64,000 nt of DNA from assembly GCF_900115505.1 (NCBI RefSeq), contig NZ_FOWQ01000002.1:690673-754672 (forward strand), written 5' to 3'. Position numbers and translations under genes: made by a program. The DNA is from Geodermatophilus dictyosporus. GTDB taxonomy: Bacteria; Actinomycetota; Actinomycetes; Mycobacteriales; Geodermatophilaceae. The notes below the pieces were generated by a model. That model was not told the DNA's origin, ran no database searches, and saw only the letters and a list, made by a program, of their open reading frames with translations. This document shows positions 52,386 through 61,436 of the stretch, piece by piece. Each line of letters opens with the position of its first letter. Position 1 is the first letter of the stretch.

Positions 52386-53501
52386 ATGGATGAACCCGCC
52401 GCCCGTAGGCCTCGCGACCAGCACTCCTACGGGATGGCCGTGGGCGTCGCCCTCGTCACGGGTGCCGTGGCCGCCGTCTGCGCCGTGCTGCTCGGCCTGC
52501 CGCTGCGCGACCCGGACGGGTTCCTCGGCCCGACCTACGTGCGCCTGCCGTTGATCGCTGCGCTGCTGCTCGCGCTCGACGTGCTCCCCCGCGCCGTGCT
52601 CGGCGCGCGGTCCCCGAGGAGGCTGGCCGGGGAGACCGTCCGTGTCGCCCGCGAGCGGTGGCCCTGGCGCCGGCTCCGTCCGGTCCTGATCGGGCTCGCG
52701 GCCTTCTACGTCACGTACGTGGCCTACCGGAACCTCAAGCACTACCTGCCGCTGCTCCGGCCCGGCCTCGTCGACGACGAGCTGGCGGAGACCGACCTGG
52801 CGCTCACGGGAGGCGTCGCGCCCGCCGAGGTGCTGCACGACCTGCTCGGCACCGGTGTCGCCGCGCACGTCCTGTCGTGGGTGTACCTGGCGTTCCTGGT
52901 GTTCGTGCCGGCTTCCCTGGGGCTCGCCCTCGTCCGGAGGGGGCGGGCCGGGGAGGCCAGCTGGTACGTCACGGCGCTGTGCCTCAACTGGGCGCTCGGT
53001 ACCGCCAGCTACTACGTCCTGCCGTCGAGGGGCCCCATCTACGCGCAGCCGGAGCTGTTCTGGGACCTCCCCGAGACCGGCACGTCGCAGCTCCAGGACA
53101 GCCTGCTGCTGTCGCGGCTGATCGTCCTCGGCGACCCCCAGGGCACCGAGCGGCTCAACAGCATCGCCGCCTTCGCGTCACTGCACGTGTCGATCATCTT
53201 CACCGCTGCGCTCATCGCCCAGCTGACGCTCCGGTCGGTCGTGGTGCGCGCGGGCCTGTGGGTCTTCTTCCTCCTGACCGTGACGGCGACGATCTACTTC
53301 GGCTGGCACTACCTCCTCGACGACGTCGCCGGACTGGCGATCGGCGCGATCTCGGTCCTGCTCGCCGCGTGGAGCACCGGCCAGCTGCGGGGACGGCGGC
53401 AGCCGGCGCCCGTGCCACAGGGCAGCGCCGAGGCGCCCGGGACGGTCGGACCGCGGCGTCGCTCCCGGCGTCGTCCGCAGACGTCCCCGTCCACGTCCTG
53501 A
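52386..53501 (+). CDS. Aur1/inositolphosphotransferase-like PAP2 membrane protein
   Basis: 371 residues, about seven TM helices. YYVLPSRGPIY, the second motif as SLHVS and the third as GWHYLLDDVAG (His-x3-Asp) place it in the Aur1/Ipt1 inositol-phosphoceramide-synthase-like branch of PAP2, which can act as phosphotransferases. The tail is basic and rich in Arg and Pro. Divergent from the AftB-like gene; possibly acts on a glycolipid precursor. Confidence 0.85.
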   Translation: MDEPAARRPRDQHSYGMAVGVALVTGAVAAVCAVLLGLPLRDPDGFLGPTYVRLPLIAALLLALDVLPRAVLGARSPRRLAGETVRVARERWPWRRLRPVLIGLAAFYVTYVAYRNLKHYLPLLRPGLVDDELAETDLALTGGVAPAEVLHDLLGTGVAAHVLSWVYLAFLVFVPASLGLALVRRGRAGEASWYVTALCLNWALGTASYYVLPSRGPIYAQPELFWDLPETGTSQLQDSLLLSRLIVLGDPQGTERLNSIAAFASLHVSIIFTAALIAQLTLRSVVVRAGLWVFFLLTVTATIYFGWHYLLDDVAGLAIGAISVLLAAWSTGQLRGRRQPAPVPQGSAEAPGTVGPRRRSRRRPQTSPSTS

Positions 53502-53521
53502 CGCCGGTGGCGGTCGCCCCC

Positions 53522-53586
53522 GACCCCGCGCGCCGGGGTCAGGTCGCGGGCTGTTCTGAGAGCACGTGAGCCGGTGGCTCAGAACA
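53522..53586. terminator. Tandem hairpins between convergent genes
   Basis: Two stems lie between the PAP2 gene and the convergent GtrA gene: GACCCCG/CGGGGTC (53522-53528 and 53534-53540), and TGTTCTGAG/CTCAGAACA (53552-53560 and 53578-53586). The second covers the gtrA-family stop codon. Confidence 0.6.
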
Positions 53587-54022
53587 CGTAACGCCGGTAG
53601 GTCAGGAAGCGGAAGAGGCTGCCGAGCACCAGGCCGACGATGTTGGCCGCGACGTTGTCGGCGACCGGGCTCCTGAGGTCGAGCACGTAGCGGGAGACCG
53701 CGAGACAGACGAGCGAGATCAGCAGGGCGACGGCGCTGAGCCCCATGTACAGCGTGTACTCCCGGGCGAGCCGGCCACGGGGGCGGTCCCGGTAGGTCCA
53801 GAACCGGTTGCCGACGTAGGCGACGGTGGTACCCGCGACGGTGGAGAGCGTCTTGGCGACGAGGGGCTGGTCGTCCAGCAGGCCGTCCCCACCCAGGTGC
53901 ACGAGCACGTTGTAGGCCCCGACGTCGACGACCAGGCCGATCGCGCCCGCCGCCAGGAAGCCCGAGGCCTCCCGCCCGAGGGCTCGACCGCGCTCTCGCA
54001 GCGCCACCGTCCGCGGGCTCAC
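53579..54022 (-). CDS. GtrA-family membrane protein (Rv3789-like)
   Basis: 147 residues, four TM helices. FLAAGAIGLVVDVGAYNVLV and the central TTVAYVGNRFWTYRDR are GtrA hallmarks, ending FRFLTYRRYVF. The mycobacterial member Rv3789 lies next to dprE1 and has been proposed to handle decaprenyl-phosphoryl-arabinose or to recruit an arabinosyltransferase. Its presence in this island fits the same partnership. Confidence 0.92.
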   Translation of the reverse strand: MSPRTVALRERGRALGREASGFLAAGAIGLVVDVGAYNVLVHLGGDGLLDDQPLVAKTLSTVAGTTVAYVGNRFWTYRDRPRGRLAREYTLYMGLSAVALLISLVCLAVSRYVLDLRSPVADNVAANIVGLVLGSLFRFLTYRRYVF

Positions 54023-54228
54023 TCCGCCGGCCGGTCCGGTCCGGCCACCACGGACGCCGGGACCGCCTCGGGGGTCGTCCGCAGCGGCGCCGTCGGCGAG
54101 TGCCCGCGCGTCCGCGTCCTGACGGACGCAGGTGAGGGGTGGGGCGGAGAGGGCTGCACCACCGGCTGCGCTCGAACCCAGGCCACCGGGCGATGGTACT
54201 GGTGTCGGTCCAGGTCAGCCGGTCGAGA

Positions 54229-55320
54229 ATGGACCGCATGGGTGCCGCACCGCCGTTCGCACTGACGACGACACGGCTCCGGGCCGACCTCGTCGAGCGC
54301 CTCGGCGTGCGGCTGCGGAGGGTCGCGCTCGACGGCGTCCTCGCCGACCTCGACCGCGCCGGCGAGTGGTGCCCCGTCCCGGGCAGGGCCGCAGGTGGGG
54401 GCTTCACCTGGGACGACGTCGACCGGGACGACCCCAGGTGGTGGCCGCAGGGAGTGGCGAGCACCCGGTCCGGCGCCGTGCTGCTGGTGAGCTGGTACGC
54501 CAGACGGGACCGCCTGCTCCGCACCCCGGGCTCGCGGATCTCGGTCGTCGACCGGACGCACCCGGAGGGTCCCCGGTACCGGCACGTCCTGCTGGTCGTG
54601 CCGCGCCGGGCCCTCGGGACCGTGGTCATGGGCACCGTCCCCGTCCACGCCGGGGGCATCGCCGTCCACGGTGACCTCCTCCTGGTCGCCGACACGCTCT
54701 TCGGGGTCCGGGTCTTCCGCCTCGGGGACGTCATGGCCGTTCCTCGGCGCCCCACCGGCGCGGGAGGCGACGCGTCGCGCGGCAGGGCCGGCGTGCCGTG
54801 GCGCTCCGCCCTCGGCGGCTTCGGTGCTCGGGGGTGTGATCACGTGCTCCCCCAGCTCATGGCGTTCCGTGTCCCGCTGTCCGCGGGTCGCCGTCGGCTG
54901 CGTCACTCGTTCCTGTCCGTCGGGGAGGTGGAGGGTCGAGGGAACCTCGTCGTCGGGGAGTACCGCCGGAAGGACGACCGGCCGCCCCGGCTCGCGCGCT
55001 ATCCCCTGGACCCCCGAACCGGCCTCCCGGAGGTGGACGACCAGGGGTGGTGCGTCCCCCTCGAGGTCTACGGGGACCAGCCGCGCCGCATGCAGGGAGT
55101 GGCCGTGCACGGGTCCACGTGGTTCGCCACGGCGAGCACGGGCGAGGGGTCGGCCGGGGACCTGTACAGCGGCGCGCCGGGCGCATGGCGCCGCCACCGC
55201 GGGGTGCTGCCGCCCGGTCCGGAGGACCTCGACTGGTCACGTCCCGGCGAGGAGCTCTGGGGTGTCTCCGAGTGGCCCGGGCGCCGGTGGGTCTTCCCCG
55301 TCGCGACGGACCGCTGGTAG
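54229..55320 (+). CDS. Hypothetical protein, beta-propeller-like
   Basis: 363 residues. No signal peptide or TM helix is clear. It resembles actinobacterial hypothetical proteins with a CDHVLPQLMAFRVP segment and LVVGEYRRKDDRPPRLARYP. Repeated VxVHG...LLVADTLFGVRVFRLGD strands suggest a propeller. Function unknown. ATG 54229 and ATG 54238 are both possible; neither has a strong ribosome site. Confidence 0.72.
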   Translation: MDRMGAAPPFALTTTRLRADLVERLGVRLRRVALDGVLADLDRAGEWCPVPGRAAGGGFTWDDVDRDDPRWWPQGVASTRSGAVLLVSWYARRDRLLRTPGSRISVVDRTHPEGPRYRHVLLVVPRRALGTVVMGTVPVHAGGIAVHGDLLLVADTLFGVRVFRLGDVMAVPRRPTGAGGDASRGRAGVPWRSALGGFGARGCDHVLPQLMAFRVPLSAGRRRLRHSFLSVGEVEGRGNLVVGEYRRKDDRPPRLARYPLDPRTGLPEVDDQGWCVPLEVYGDQPRRMQGVAVHGSTWFATASTGEGSAGDLYSGAPGAWRRHRGVLPPGPEDLDWSRPGEELWGVSEWPGRRWVFPVATDRW

Positions 55321-55617
55321 CAGCCGCCCGGTCCGCTTGGAGACCTCGGGCGTTCCGGAGCGGGTTCACCGAGGAGCTTCTGGGCAACCCCCGTCCTGGC
55401 CCGCGCTGGTGCTGGGCCTGCTGTTCGGGCTGGGGGGAGGCAGCGATGAGGCGGACCACCCGGGCTGCGGCGGCCTGTACGTCGGTGTCGGCCTCCGCCG
55501 GAGAGGTGCGGGAGCGAGGAGCGAGCCTGCCGCCGTGCCACCGACCCGGCGGCGGATCGGTGTCCCGGGTCCGCACCGTCGAGCGCGCTGCGCACGTGAC
55601 GCGGCCCCGGTGCCGTC

Positions 55618-56904
55618 GTGGACACCGGAGGACCACGTCCCGTGCCTGACCACTCCCGGGGCCTGCAGCGGGTGGCGTGGACGCGGGCGGCCCGTGCGGT
55701 GCTGTGGCCGCTGGCCGTCGGCTCCCTGCTGCACCTGGCGGTGCGCTCGGCCACCGGGACCGCCTCGGACCTGGCGATCCTGTGGCGCAGCGGCGCCAGC
55801 CTGGCCGCCGGCGGACCGCTGTACGACCCCGGCCTGGAGTTCATCTACCCGCCGCTGGCCGGCTGGCTCGTCGCGCCGCTGGGCCTGTTGCCGTTCCGCG
55901 GCGCGGTCCTCGTCGTCGTGGTCGTCGGCCTGGCCGCCACGGTCGCCGCGACGGTGCTGCTGCTGCGGTTGGTCGGCGTCCGTGCGACGTCGCCCGTCCT
56001 GCCGGGGGTGCTGCTGGTGCTCGCCCACAGCCGGCCGCTGATCGGGTTGTTGGACCAGGGCAACGTCGACACCGTCCTGCTGCTCGCCGAGTCCGGCATC
56101 ATCGCCCTGCTCCTGGCGCGCCGGGACCTCGCAGCCGGGGCGCTCCTCGGCGCCGCGTGCGCGGTCAAGCCCACCCTGGCCCCGGTGGTGCTGGCCCTCG
56201 TCCTCCTGGGGCGGGGGCGGGCCCTGCTCGCAGCCGCCGTCAGCGGAGGAGTGCTCACCGCGGTCGGGTTGCTGACGGTGCCGGACCGCGCCACGTTCTT
56301 CACCGGCGTCCTACCGCTGCTGGCGGGCGGCAACCGGACCGAGCTGGCCCCGTTCAACCGCTCCCTCCACGGTGCAGCCGTGGAACTCGGCCTGCCGCCC
56401 GCGCTCGACCTGGCGCTGAGGGCAGCCGCGTTCGGCCTGGCCTGCTGGGTGGCCTGGCGCCGGCGGTCCGGCCCGGAGGCCCCCGTGGAGGTGGTGCCGC
56501 TGCTCGTGCTGGGGACGCTGCTCGCGTCGTCCTTCTCCTGGGCCAACTACAGCATCTACCTGCTGCCGCTCCTGGTGACCGCGGCTCGGCGGGGTAGCCT
56601 GGTGTGCGCCTGGCCGGCGTGGGCGGGGGTCTACCTCTTCGCGACCGACGACGCCTGGCACGTCGAGGGCCTGACCGGCCTGCCCGACACGCTGCTGCGC
56701 CTACTGCCGCTCGGGGGGTGGCTGCTGCTGCTCGGCGCCTGCACCGTGGCTGCGCACAGCACCCGAACGGCCGCGCCGGGCCGGCACCCCGTGCCCGAGT
56801 CGGACAGGGATCGGGCCGGGGCGCGCACTGCGCGAACCCCTTCCCGTACCAACGCTCCCCGTGCGGGAGTCGAGGACGTGTCCGTCGGCGACCCCCGAGG
56901 ATGA
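55618..56904 (+). CDS. GT87-family polyprenyl-phosphate-dependent glycosyltransferase
   Basis: 428 residues, about ten TM helices. SDLAILWRSGASLAAGGPLY and the next loop FIYPPLAGWLVAPLGLLPF are the GT87 (DUF2029) signature; ALLLARRDLAAGALLGAACAVKPTLA continues the fold. Mycobacterial GT87 enzymes include mannosyl- and AftC-type arabinosyltransferases. The C-terminal 50 residues are charged and cytoplasmic. Start is GTG 55618 or GTG 55642; the latter has GGAGG 10 bp upstream. The 297 bp before it show no clear gene. Uses more TTG codons than most genes here. Confidence 0.82.
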   Translation: MDTGGPRPVPDHSRGLQRVAWTRAARAVLWPLAVGSLLHLAVRSATGTASDLAILWRSGASLAAGGPLYDPGLEFIYPPLAGWLVAPLGLLPFRGAVLVVVVVGLAATVAATVLLLRLVGVRATSPVLPGVLLVLAHSRPLIGLLDQGNVDTVLLLAESGIIALLLARRDLAAGALLGAACAVKPTLAPVVLALVLLGRGRALLAAAVSGGVLTAVGLLTVPDRATFFTGVLPLLAGGNRTELAPFNRSLHGAAVELGLPPALDLALRAAAFGLACWVAWRRRSGPEAPVEVVPLLVLGTLLASSFSWANYSIYLLPLLVTAARRGSLVCAWPAWAGVYLFATDDAWHVEGLTGLPDTLLRLLPLGGWLLLLGACTVAAHSTRTAAPGRHPVPESDRDRAGARTARTPSRTNAPRAGVEDVSVGDPRG

Positions 56905-57122
56905 CCGGCATCCACCGTGGGGACCGACCAGGACGCGCGGAGCGGGCAGGCGGCCTGCGCCACCTGCTGCCGTCACCCGTGAAGGCGCGCTCCGACCACC
57001 GTGTGTCGGGCGCGTCGCCGGTCGTGGCACGCTGGCGGGACGCGCCGTGGCCGGAGTAGAAACGGCACCCTGCCGGAGGGCCGGAACGCCCGACCCGGCC
57101 CTGCGGAAGGCGGCGCGGCGGC

Positions 57123-58616
57123 ATGGTGAACGCGGAACAGGAGCGCCGGGCACCGGCGGGGGTCCTCGTCATCTTCGGCGCCTCGGGTGACCTCACCGCC
57201 CGCAAGCTGCTGCCGGCGCTCGAGCAGCTGGCCGACCAGGGCGCGCTGACGCCGGAGGTCGCGCTGGTCGGGGTGGCCCGGACGCCGATGTCCGACGGCG
57301 AGTTCCGCGACTACTGCCGGCAGCGGGCCCCGGGCGACGGCGGCGCGCGGTGGCGCGAGCTCACCGACACCGCCCGCTACGTCGCCGGGGACTACGACGA
57401 CCCGGCCACCTACGCCCGGCTGGCCGAGGTGCTCGAGGAGTGCGACCGCGACCGCGGCACCGCCGGCAACCGCGTCTACTACTTCTCCACCCCGCCGCGG
57501 CTGTTCGGCCCGATCGCGCTCAGCCTGGGCAAGGCAGGACTGAGCCGCCCCGGCGACGGCGAGTCGGTGCGGGCCGTCATCGAGAAGCCGTTCGGCTGGG
57601 ACGAGGACAGCGCGCGGGCGCTCTACGCCGACCTGACCACGGCCTTCAGCGAGGAGCAGATCTTCCGGATCGACCACTACCTCGCCAAGGAGACGGTGCA
57701 GAACCTGCTGGCGCTGCGCTTCGCCAACTCGATCTTCGAGCCGATCTGGAACCGCACGTGGGTCGACAACGTGCAGATCACCGTCGCCGAGACCATCGGC
57801 GTGGGCGACCGGGGCGGCTTCTACGAGACGACCGGCGCGATGCGCGACATCGTGCAGAACCACGTGCTGCAGGTGCTCTCGCTGTTCCTCATGGAGCCGC
57901 CGACGTCGTTCCACCCCGAGGCCATCCGCGACGAGAAGGTCAAGCTGCTGCGCGCGATCCGGCCGCTGGACGAGGAGGCCGAGATCGCCGCCAACGCCGT
58001 CCGCGGCCAGTACACCCGCGGCGGCACGCGCGAGGACCTCATGGCCGGCTACCGGGAGGAGTCCGGCGTCGACCCGCTCAGCGCCACCGAGACCTTCGTG
58101 GCGATGCGGCTGGACATCGACAACTGGCGCTGGACCGGCGTGCCCGTGTACGTGCGCACCGGCAAGCGGCTGCCCGCGCGGGTCACCGAGGTGGCGATGC
58201 AGTTCCGCCAGCCGCCGCAGCTGCCGCTGTTCCCGGGGCCGTCGACCGAGTCGGAGCCCGACGCGCTCGTCGTCCGCGTGCAGCCCGACGAGGGGCTGAG
58301 CCTGCGCTTCGGCGCCAAGGTGCCCGGCCACGCGTTCCGGGTGCAGAAGGCGTCGATGGACTTCTCCTACAGCAGCTTCACCGAGCAGTCCCCCGACGCC
58401 TACGAGCGGGTCATCCTCGACGCGCTCGTCGGGGACCCGACGCTGTTCATCCGGGCCGACGAGGTGGGCCGGTCCTGGCGGATCGTCGACCCGGTGCTGC
58501 GGTTCTGGGCCCAGGACGACCGGCCGATCCCGCTGTACCAGGCGGCCACCTGGGGCCCGCCCGAGGCGACCACCCTGGTCACCCGCGACGGCCGGAGCTG
58601 GCGGCAGTCGTCCTGA
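57123..58616 (+). CDS. zwf: Glucose-6-phosphate 1-dehydrogenase
   Basis: 497 residues, normal length. NADP-binding GASGDLTARKL (19-29), the EKPFG region, and the substrate site RIDHYLAKETVQNL near residue 182 with catalytic His are all intact. First step of the oxidative pentose phosphate pathway and a main source of NADPH. Not clustered with opcA, tal or pgl here, unlike the common actinobacterial arrangement. The 218 bp upstream hold nothing recognisable. Confidence 0.96.
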   Translation: MVNAEQERRAPAGVLVIFGASGDLTARKLLPALEQLADQGALTPEVALVGVARTPMSDGEFRDYCRQRAPGDGGARWRELTDTARYVAGDYDDPATYARLAEVLEECDRDRGTAGNRVYYFSTPPRLFGPIALSLGKAGLSRPGDGESVRAVIEKPFGWDEDSARALYADLTTAFSEEQIFRIDHYLAKETVQNLLALRFANSIFEPIWNRTWVDNVQITVAETIGVGDRGGFYETTGAMRDIVQNHVLQVLSLFLMEPPTSFHPEAIRDEKVKLLRAIRPLDEEAEIAANAVRGQYTRGGTREDLMAGYREESGVDPLSATETFVAMRLDIDNWRWTGVPVYVRTGKRLPARVTEVAMQFRQPPQLPLFPGPSTESEPDALVVRVQPDEGLSLRFGAKVPGHAFRVQKASMDFSYSSFTEQSPDAYERVILDALVGDPTLFIRADEVGRSWRIVDPVLRFWAQDDRPIPLYQAATWGPPEATTLVTRDGRSWRQSS

Positions 58617-58631
58617 CCCGGGGGTCGCCGC

Positions 58632-59232
58632 TCAGCGGCGCAGGTGGGCGGCGACCACCGGTGCGAGCACGTCCGGCGGCACGACGTGGCCGTGCCCCTC
58701 GACCACGTCCAGGCGTCCCCCGGGTAGGAGCTGCGCCAGCCGCCGGCCCACCTCGCGCACGAACGGGGGGCTCTCGCCGCCGACCAGGACGACGCCGGGC
58801 CGGGTGACCCGGGCCGCGACGTCCTCCGGCACCGCGCCGCGCCGCGTCGCGCGAGGGCCGGTCGTCGGGCGAGTAGGGCGGGTCGTGCAGGACGAACCCG
58901 TCCACGGGCAGCCCGGCCGCGACGGCGTGCAGCACCAGGCCGGCACCGGAGGAGTGCCCGTAGAGGTGGGCCGGGCCGCCGAGACGGTCGATCAGTGCGG
59001 CGATGTCCTCGACCTCCCGGTCGATCGCGTACGGGAGCGTGTCGCCACTGTCCCCGCGACCGCGCCGGTCGTGGTCGACGGTGGTGGAGTACCTGCCGAG
59101 CGCCTGGTCGGTGGGACGCATCAGAGCGCGGTCGCACGTGGCACCACAGACGGTGATCTGCAGCGGGCCGGCGCCGGAGACCTCGTAGGCGATGGAGGTG
59201 CCGTCAGCGGAGGTGACCGTCTCGTGCGTCAT
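58632..59232 (-). pseudogene. Alpha/beta hydrolase, frameshifted and internally deleted
   Basis: From ATG 59232 the frame gives SADGTSIAYEVSGAGPLQIT, DHDRRGRGDSGD and the nucleophile box LYGHSSGAGLVLH. After HDPPYSPDDRPSRDAARRG near 58850 the frame must shift to reach GVVLVGGESPPFV and the catalytic-His strand VEGHGHVVPPDVLAP, ending at 58632. About 60-90 residues that normally lie between these parts (the cap region) are missing. Intact relatives have about 255-265 residues. A non-functional remnant unless the junction is a sequencing error. Confidence 0.7.
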
Positions 59233-59390
59233 GCAGATGAGACCGGCGCGCGGGACGCGGGTCATCGGACGCGACGACCTCGGGACGAGCACCGACACCC
59301 ACGCCGCGCTCAGCGGACCTCACGGCCCCCTCGTCAGGGCTAGCGTCTACGTCCCTCGGAACGCACCCGAGCGGACAAGGGGGCCGGACG

Positions 59391-59717
59391 ATGCCGCTCT
59401 ACCTGACCAGGTTCAGCTACACGCCGGAGACGTGGGCCAGGCTGCTCGACAACCCGGAGGACCGCCGGCAGGCAGCCCAGACCTACATCGAGTCGGTCGG
59501 CGGGCGACTCCACGGGTTCTGGTACGCCTTCGGGCCGCACGACGGCTACACCCTCTGGGAGGCGCCCGACAACGTGTCCATGGCCGCGGTCGCCTTGGCG
59601 ATCACGGCCGGCGGCGCGCTGAGCCCCCTGGAGACGACGGTCCTGATGAGCGTCGAGGAGACGATGGAGGCCATGGGGAGGGCGCAGCAGGTGCGGTACC
59701 GGCCGCCCGGGGCGTGA
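59391..59717 (+). CDS. GYD domain protein
   Basis: 108 residues. MPLYLTRFSYTPETWARLL and the motif FGPHDGYTLWEAPD place it in the GYD (ferredoxin-like, alpha-beta barrel dimer) family, small cytoplasmic proteins of unknown role related to stress-responsive barrel domains. Single gene. Confidence 0.88.
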   Translation: MPLYLTRFSYTPETWARLLDNPEDRRQAAQTYIESVGGRLHGFWYAFGPHDGYTLWEAPDNVSMAAVALAITAGGALSPLETTVLMSVEETMEAMGRAQQVRYRPPGA

Positions 59718-59858
59718 CGGCGTCCGGAGGCCGTGACCCAGCGGTCGGGCGCACGTGCCCTCGCGGATCACGACCTCCGTCCGACACGGCCCGCGATGAC
59801 GCTGCACCCGTGCGGCCGCCGGGGACACGGAGTGGCGTCGTGACCCGCGGGCGGCGAC

Positions 59859-61346
59859 CTAGTCGTCCTCGTCGTCGTCGTCCCTGCCGCTGACGCCGAG
59901 GGCGGCGCGCACGTCGCCGAGGGCGGCCGCGAGCTGGACGGCGCCGTCGGCGGTCAGGCGCTCGTCGCGCTGCAGCTCCTCGAGCCGCTGCTCGAGCTCG
60001 CCGGCCTTCTCGCCGGCCTTCTCCGCGTCCCCGCGGGCCACCGCCTCTTCGATGTCGGCGACGCGGCGGTCGACGTCCCGGAGCCCCCGCTCGGTCAGCG
60101 CGCCGGAGGAGGTGGCGCCGTCGACGGTCGCGCGCAGGCCCGCGAGGGCCGTCTGCACCGGGTCGGCGGCGGGCTGCGGCACGGGCGCGGGCGCGGGCGC
60201 GGGGGCCGGCGTGGGCGACGGGGTGGGGGCCGCCGTGGTGGTCGGGGCGACCGACGGCGCCGGTGCCGGGGCCGGGGTGCTGGCCACCGCGGTGGTCGGT
60301 GCCGCGGTGGCCGACGTCGACGCCGGTGCCCCGGTCGACGTCGCCGGGTCCGCCCCCCAGCCGGCCCACAGGGCACCGGCCACGGCCAGCACCGCGACGC
60401 CCCCGCCGAGGGCGGCGAGCAGGCGCACCGGCCGGCGCCGCGGGCCGTCGTCGGCCGGGTGCCCCGGTGCGGTGGCCGCGGGGAGGGGCAGCACCAGCGT
60501 CGGGGAGCTCCCGCGGTCGGGTGCGGCGGCGAGGACACCGGCGAGGGCGCCGGCGACCTGCGCGGCGGACGGCCGGGCGGCGGGGTCCTTGTCGAGCAGC
60601 CGGGTCAGCAGGCGGTCCAGCGCGGCGGGCGTGTCCGGTCGCAGCGACGCCGCGGACGGCGCCACGGCGTGCAGGTGCTGGGCGAGGACCGCGGCACCGT
60701 CGGCGTCGAAGGGCGGGCGGCCGGTGAGCAGGGTGAACAGGGTCGCCCCGAGGCCGTAGAGGTCGGCCGCCGGCCCGGCCGGCTCACCCGCGATGACCTC
60801 CGGCGCCAGGAACGGCATGCTGCCCATGACCAGCCCGGTGCCGGTGAGCGAGGTGCCGCCGGCGCGGTCGGTGAGCCGGGCGATGCCGAGGTCCAGCAGC
60901 AGGCACGACCCGTCGGCGGCGAGCATGAGGTTGGCCGGCTTCACGTCCCGGTGCACGATGCCGGCGCCGTGCGCGGCGGCCAGCGCCTCGGCGACCTGGC
61001 GGCCGTGGCGGGCGACGTCGTCCACCGGCAGCGGCCCGTCGCGGTTGACCAGGGTGAGCAGGTCGGGGCCGGGGAGCAGGGGCATCACCAGCCAGGCCGC
61101 GCTCGCGTCGACGCCGAAGTCGAAGACGGTGACGACGAACGGGTGCTCGAGCGCGGCCAGCACCTGCGCCTCACGGCGGAAGCGGGCCATCCCGGCGTCG
61201 TCGGCCACGGCCAGGTCGAGCACCTTGACCGCGACGCGGCGGCCGAGGACGGCGTCGGTGGCCGCGTGGACGGTGCCCATGCCACCGCGTCCGAGCACGC
61301 TGTCGAGGCGGTACCGCCCGCCCAGCGTCCGCCCGTCCACCCGCAC
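59859..61346 (-). CDS. Ser/Thr protein kinase, membrane-anchored
   Basis: 495 residues. PknB-type kinase domain (about 10-265): LGRGGMGTVHAA, VAVKVLD with the catalytic Lys, HRDVKPANL, DLGIAR for DFG, and APEVIAGE. A basic juxtamembrane segment precedes one TM helix (about 310-330), then an Ala/Thr/Pro-rich stalk and a helical extracytoplasmic domain (about 400-495) with AEKAGEKAGELEQRLEELQ and an acidic end. No PASTA repeats. Signal unknown. Confidence 0.93.
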   Translation of the reverse strand: MRVDGRTLGGRYRLDSVLGRGGMGTVHAATDAVLGRRVAVKVLDLAVADDAGMARFRREAQVLAALEHPFVVTVFDFGVDASAAWLVMPLLPGPDLLTLVNRDGPLPVDDVARHGRQVAEALAAAHGAGIVHRDVKPANLMLAADGSCLLLDLGIARLTDRAGGTSLTGTGLVMGSMPFLAPEVIAGEPAGPAADLYGLGATLFTLLTGRPPFDADGAAVLAQHLHAVAPSAASLRPDTPAALDRLLTRLLDKDPAARPSAAQVAGALAGVLAAAPDRGSSPTLVLPLPAATAPGHPADDGPRRRPVRLLAALGGGVAVLAVAGALWAGWGADPATSTGAPASTSATAAPTTAVASTPAPAPAPSVAPTTTAAPTPSPTPAPAPAPAPVPQPAADPVQTALAGLRATVDGATSSGALTERGLRDVDRRVADIEEAVARGDAEKAGEKAGELEQRLEELQRDERLTADGAVQLAAALGDVRAALGVSGRDDDDEDD

Positions 61347-61436
61347 CCCCGTCGTCCCCGGTCCGTCCTGCGGCTCCGAGCATGCCTGCTCCGGACGGCG
61401 GGACGCCGGACGCAGCGCCGGTGCGGGCCGGTCGCG

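Noticed and set aside
55446-55649. 67-codon frame with a GGGGGGAGG upstream, before the GT87 gene
   Set aside because: Cys/Arg/Pro-rich, no domain, overlaps the GT87 start; ribosome-like site probably chance in GC-rich DNA.
59859-61346. PknB with PASTA repeats
   Set aside because: The extracytoplasmic part is an Ala/Thr/Pro stalk and a helical acidic domain, without PASTA sequence.
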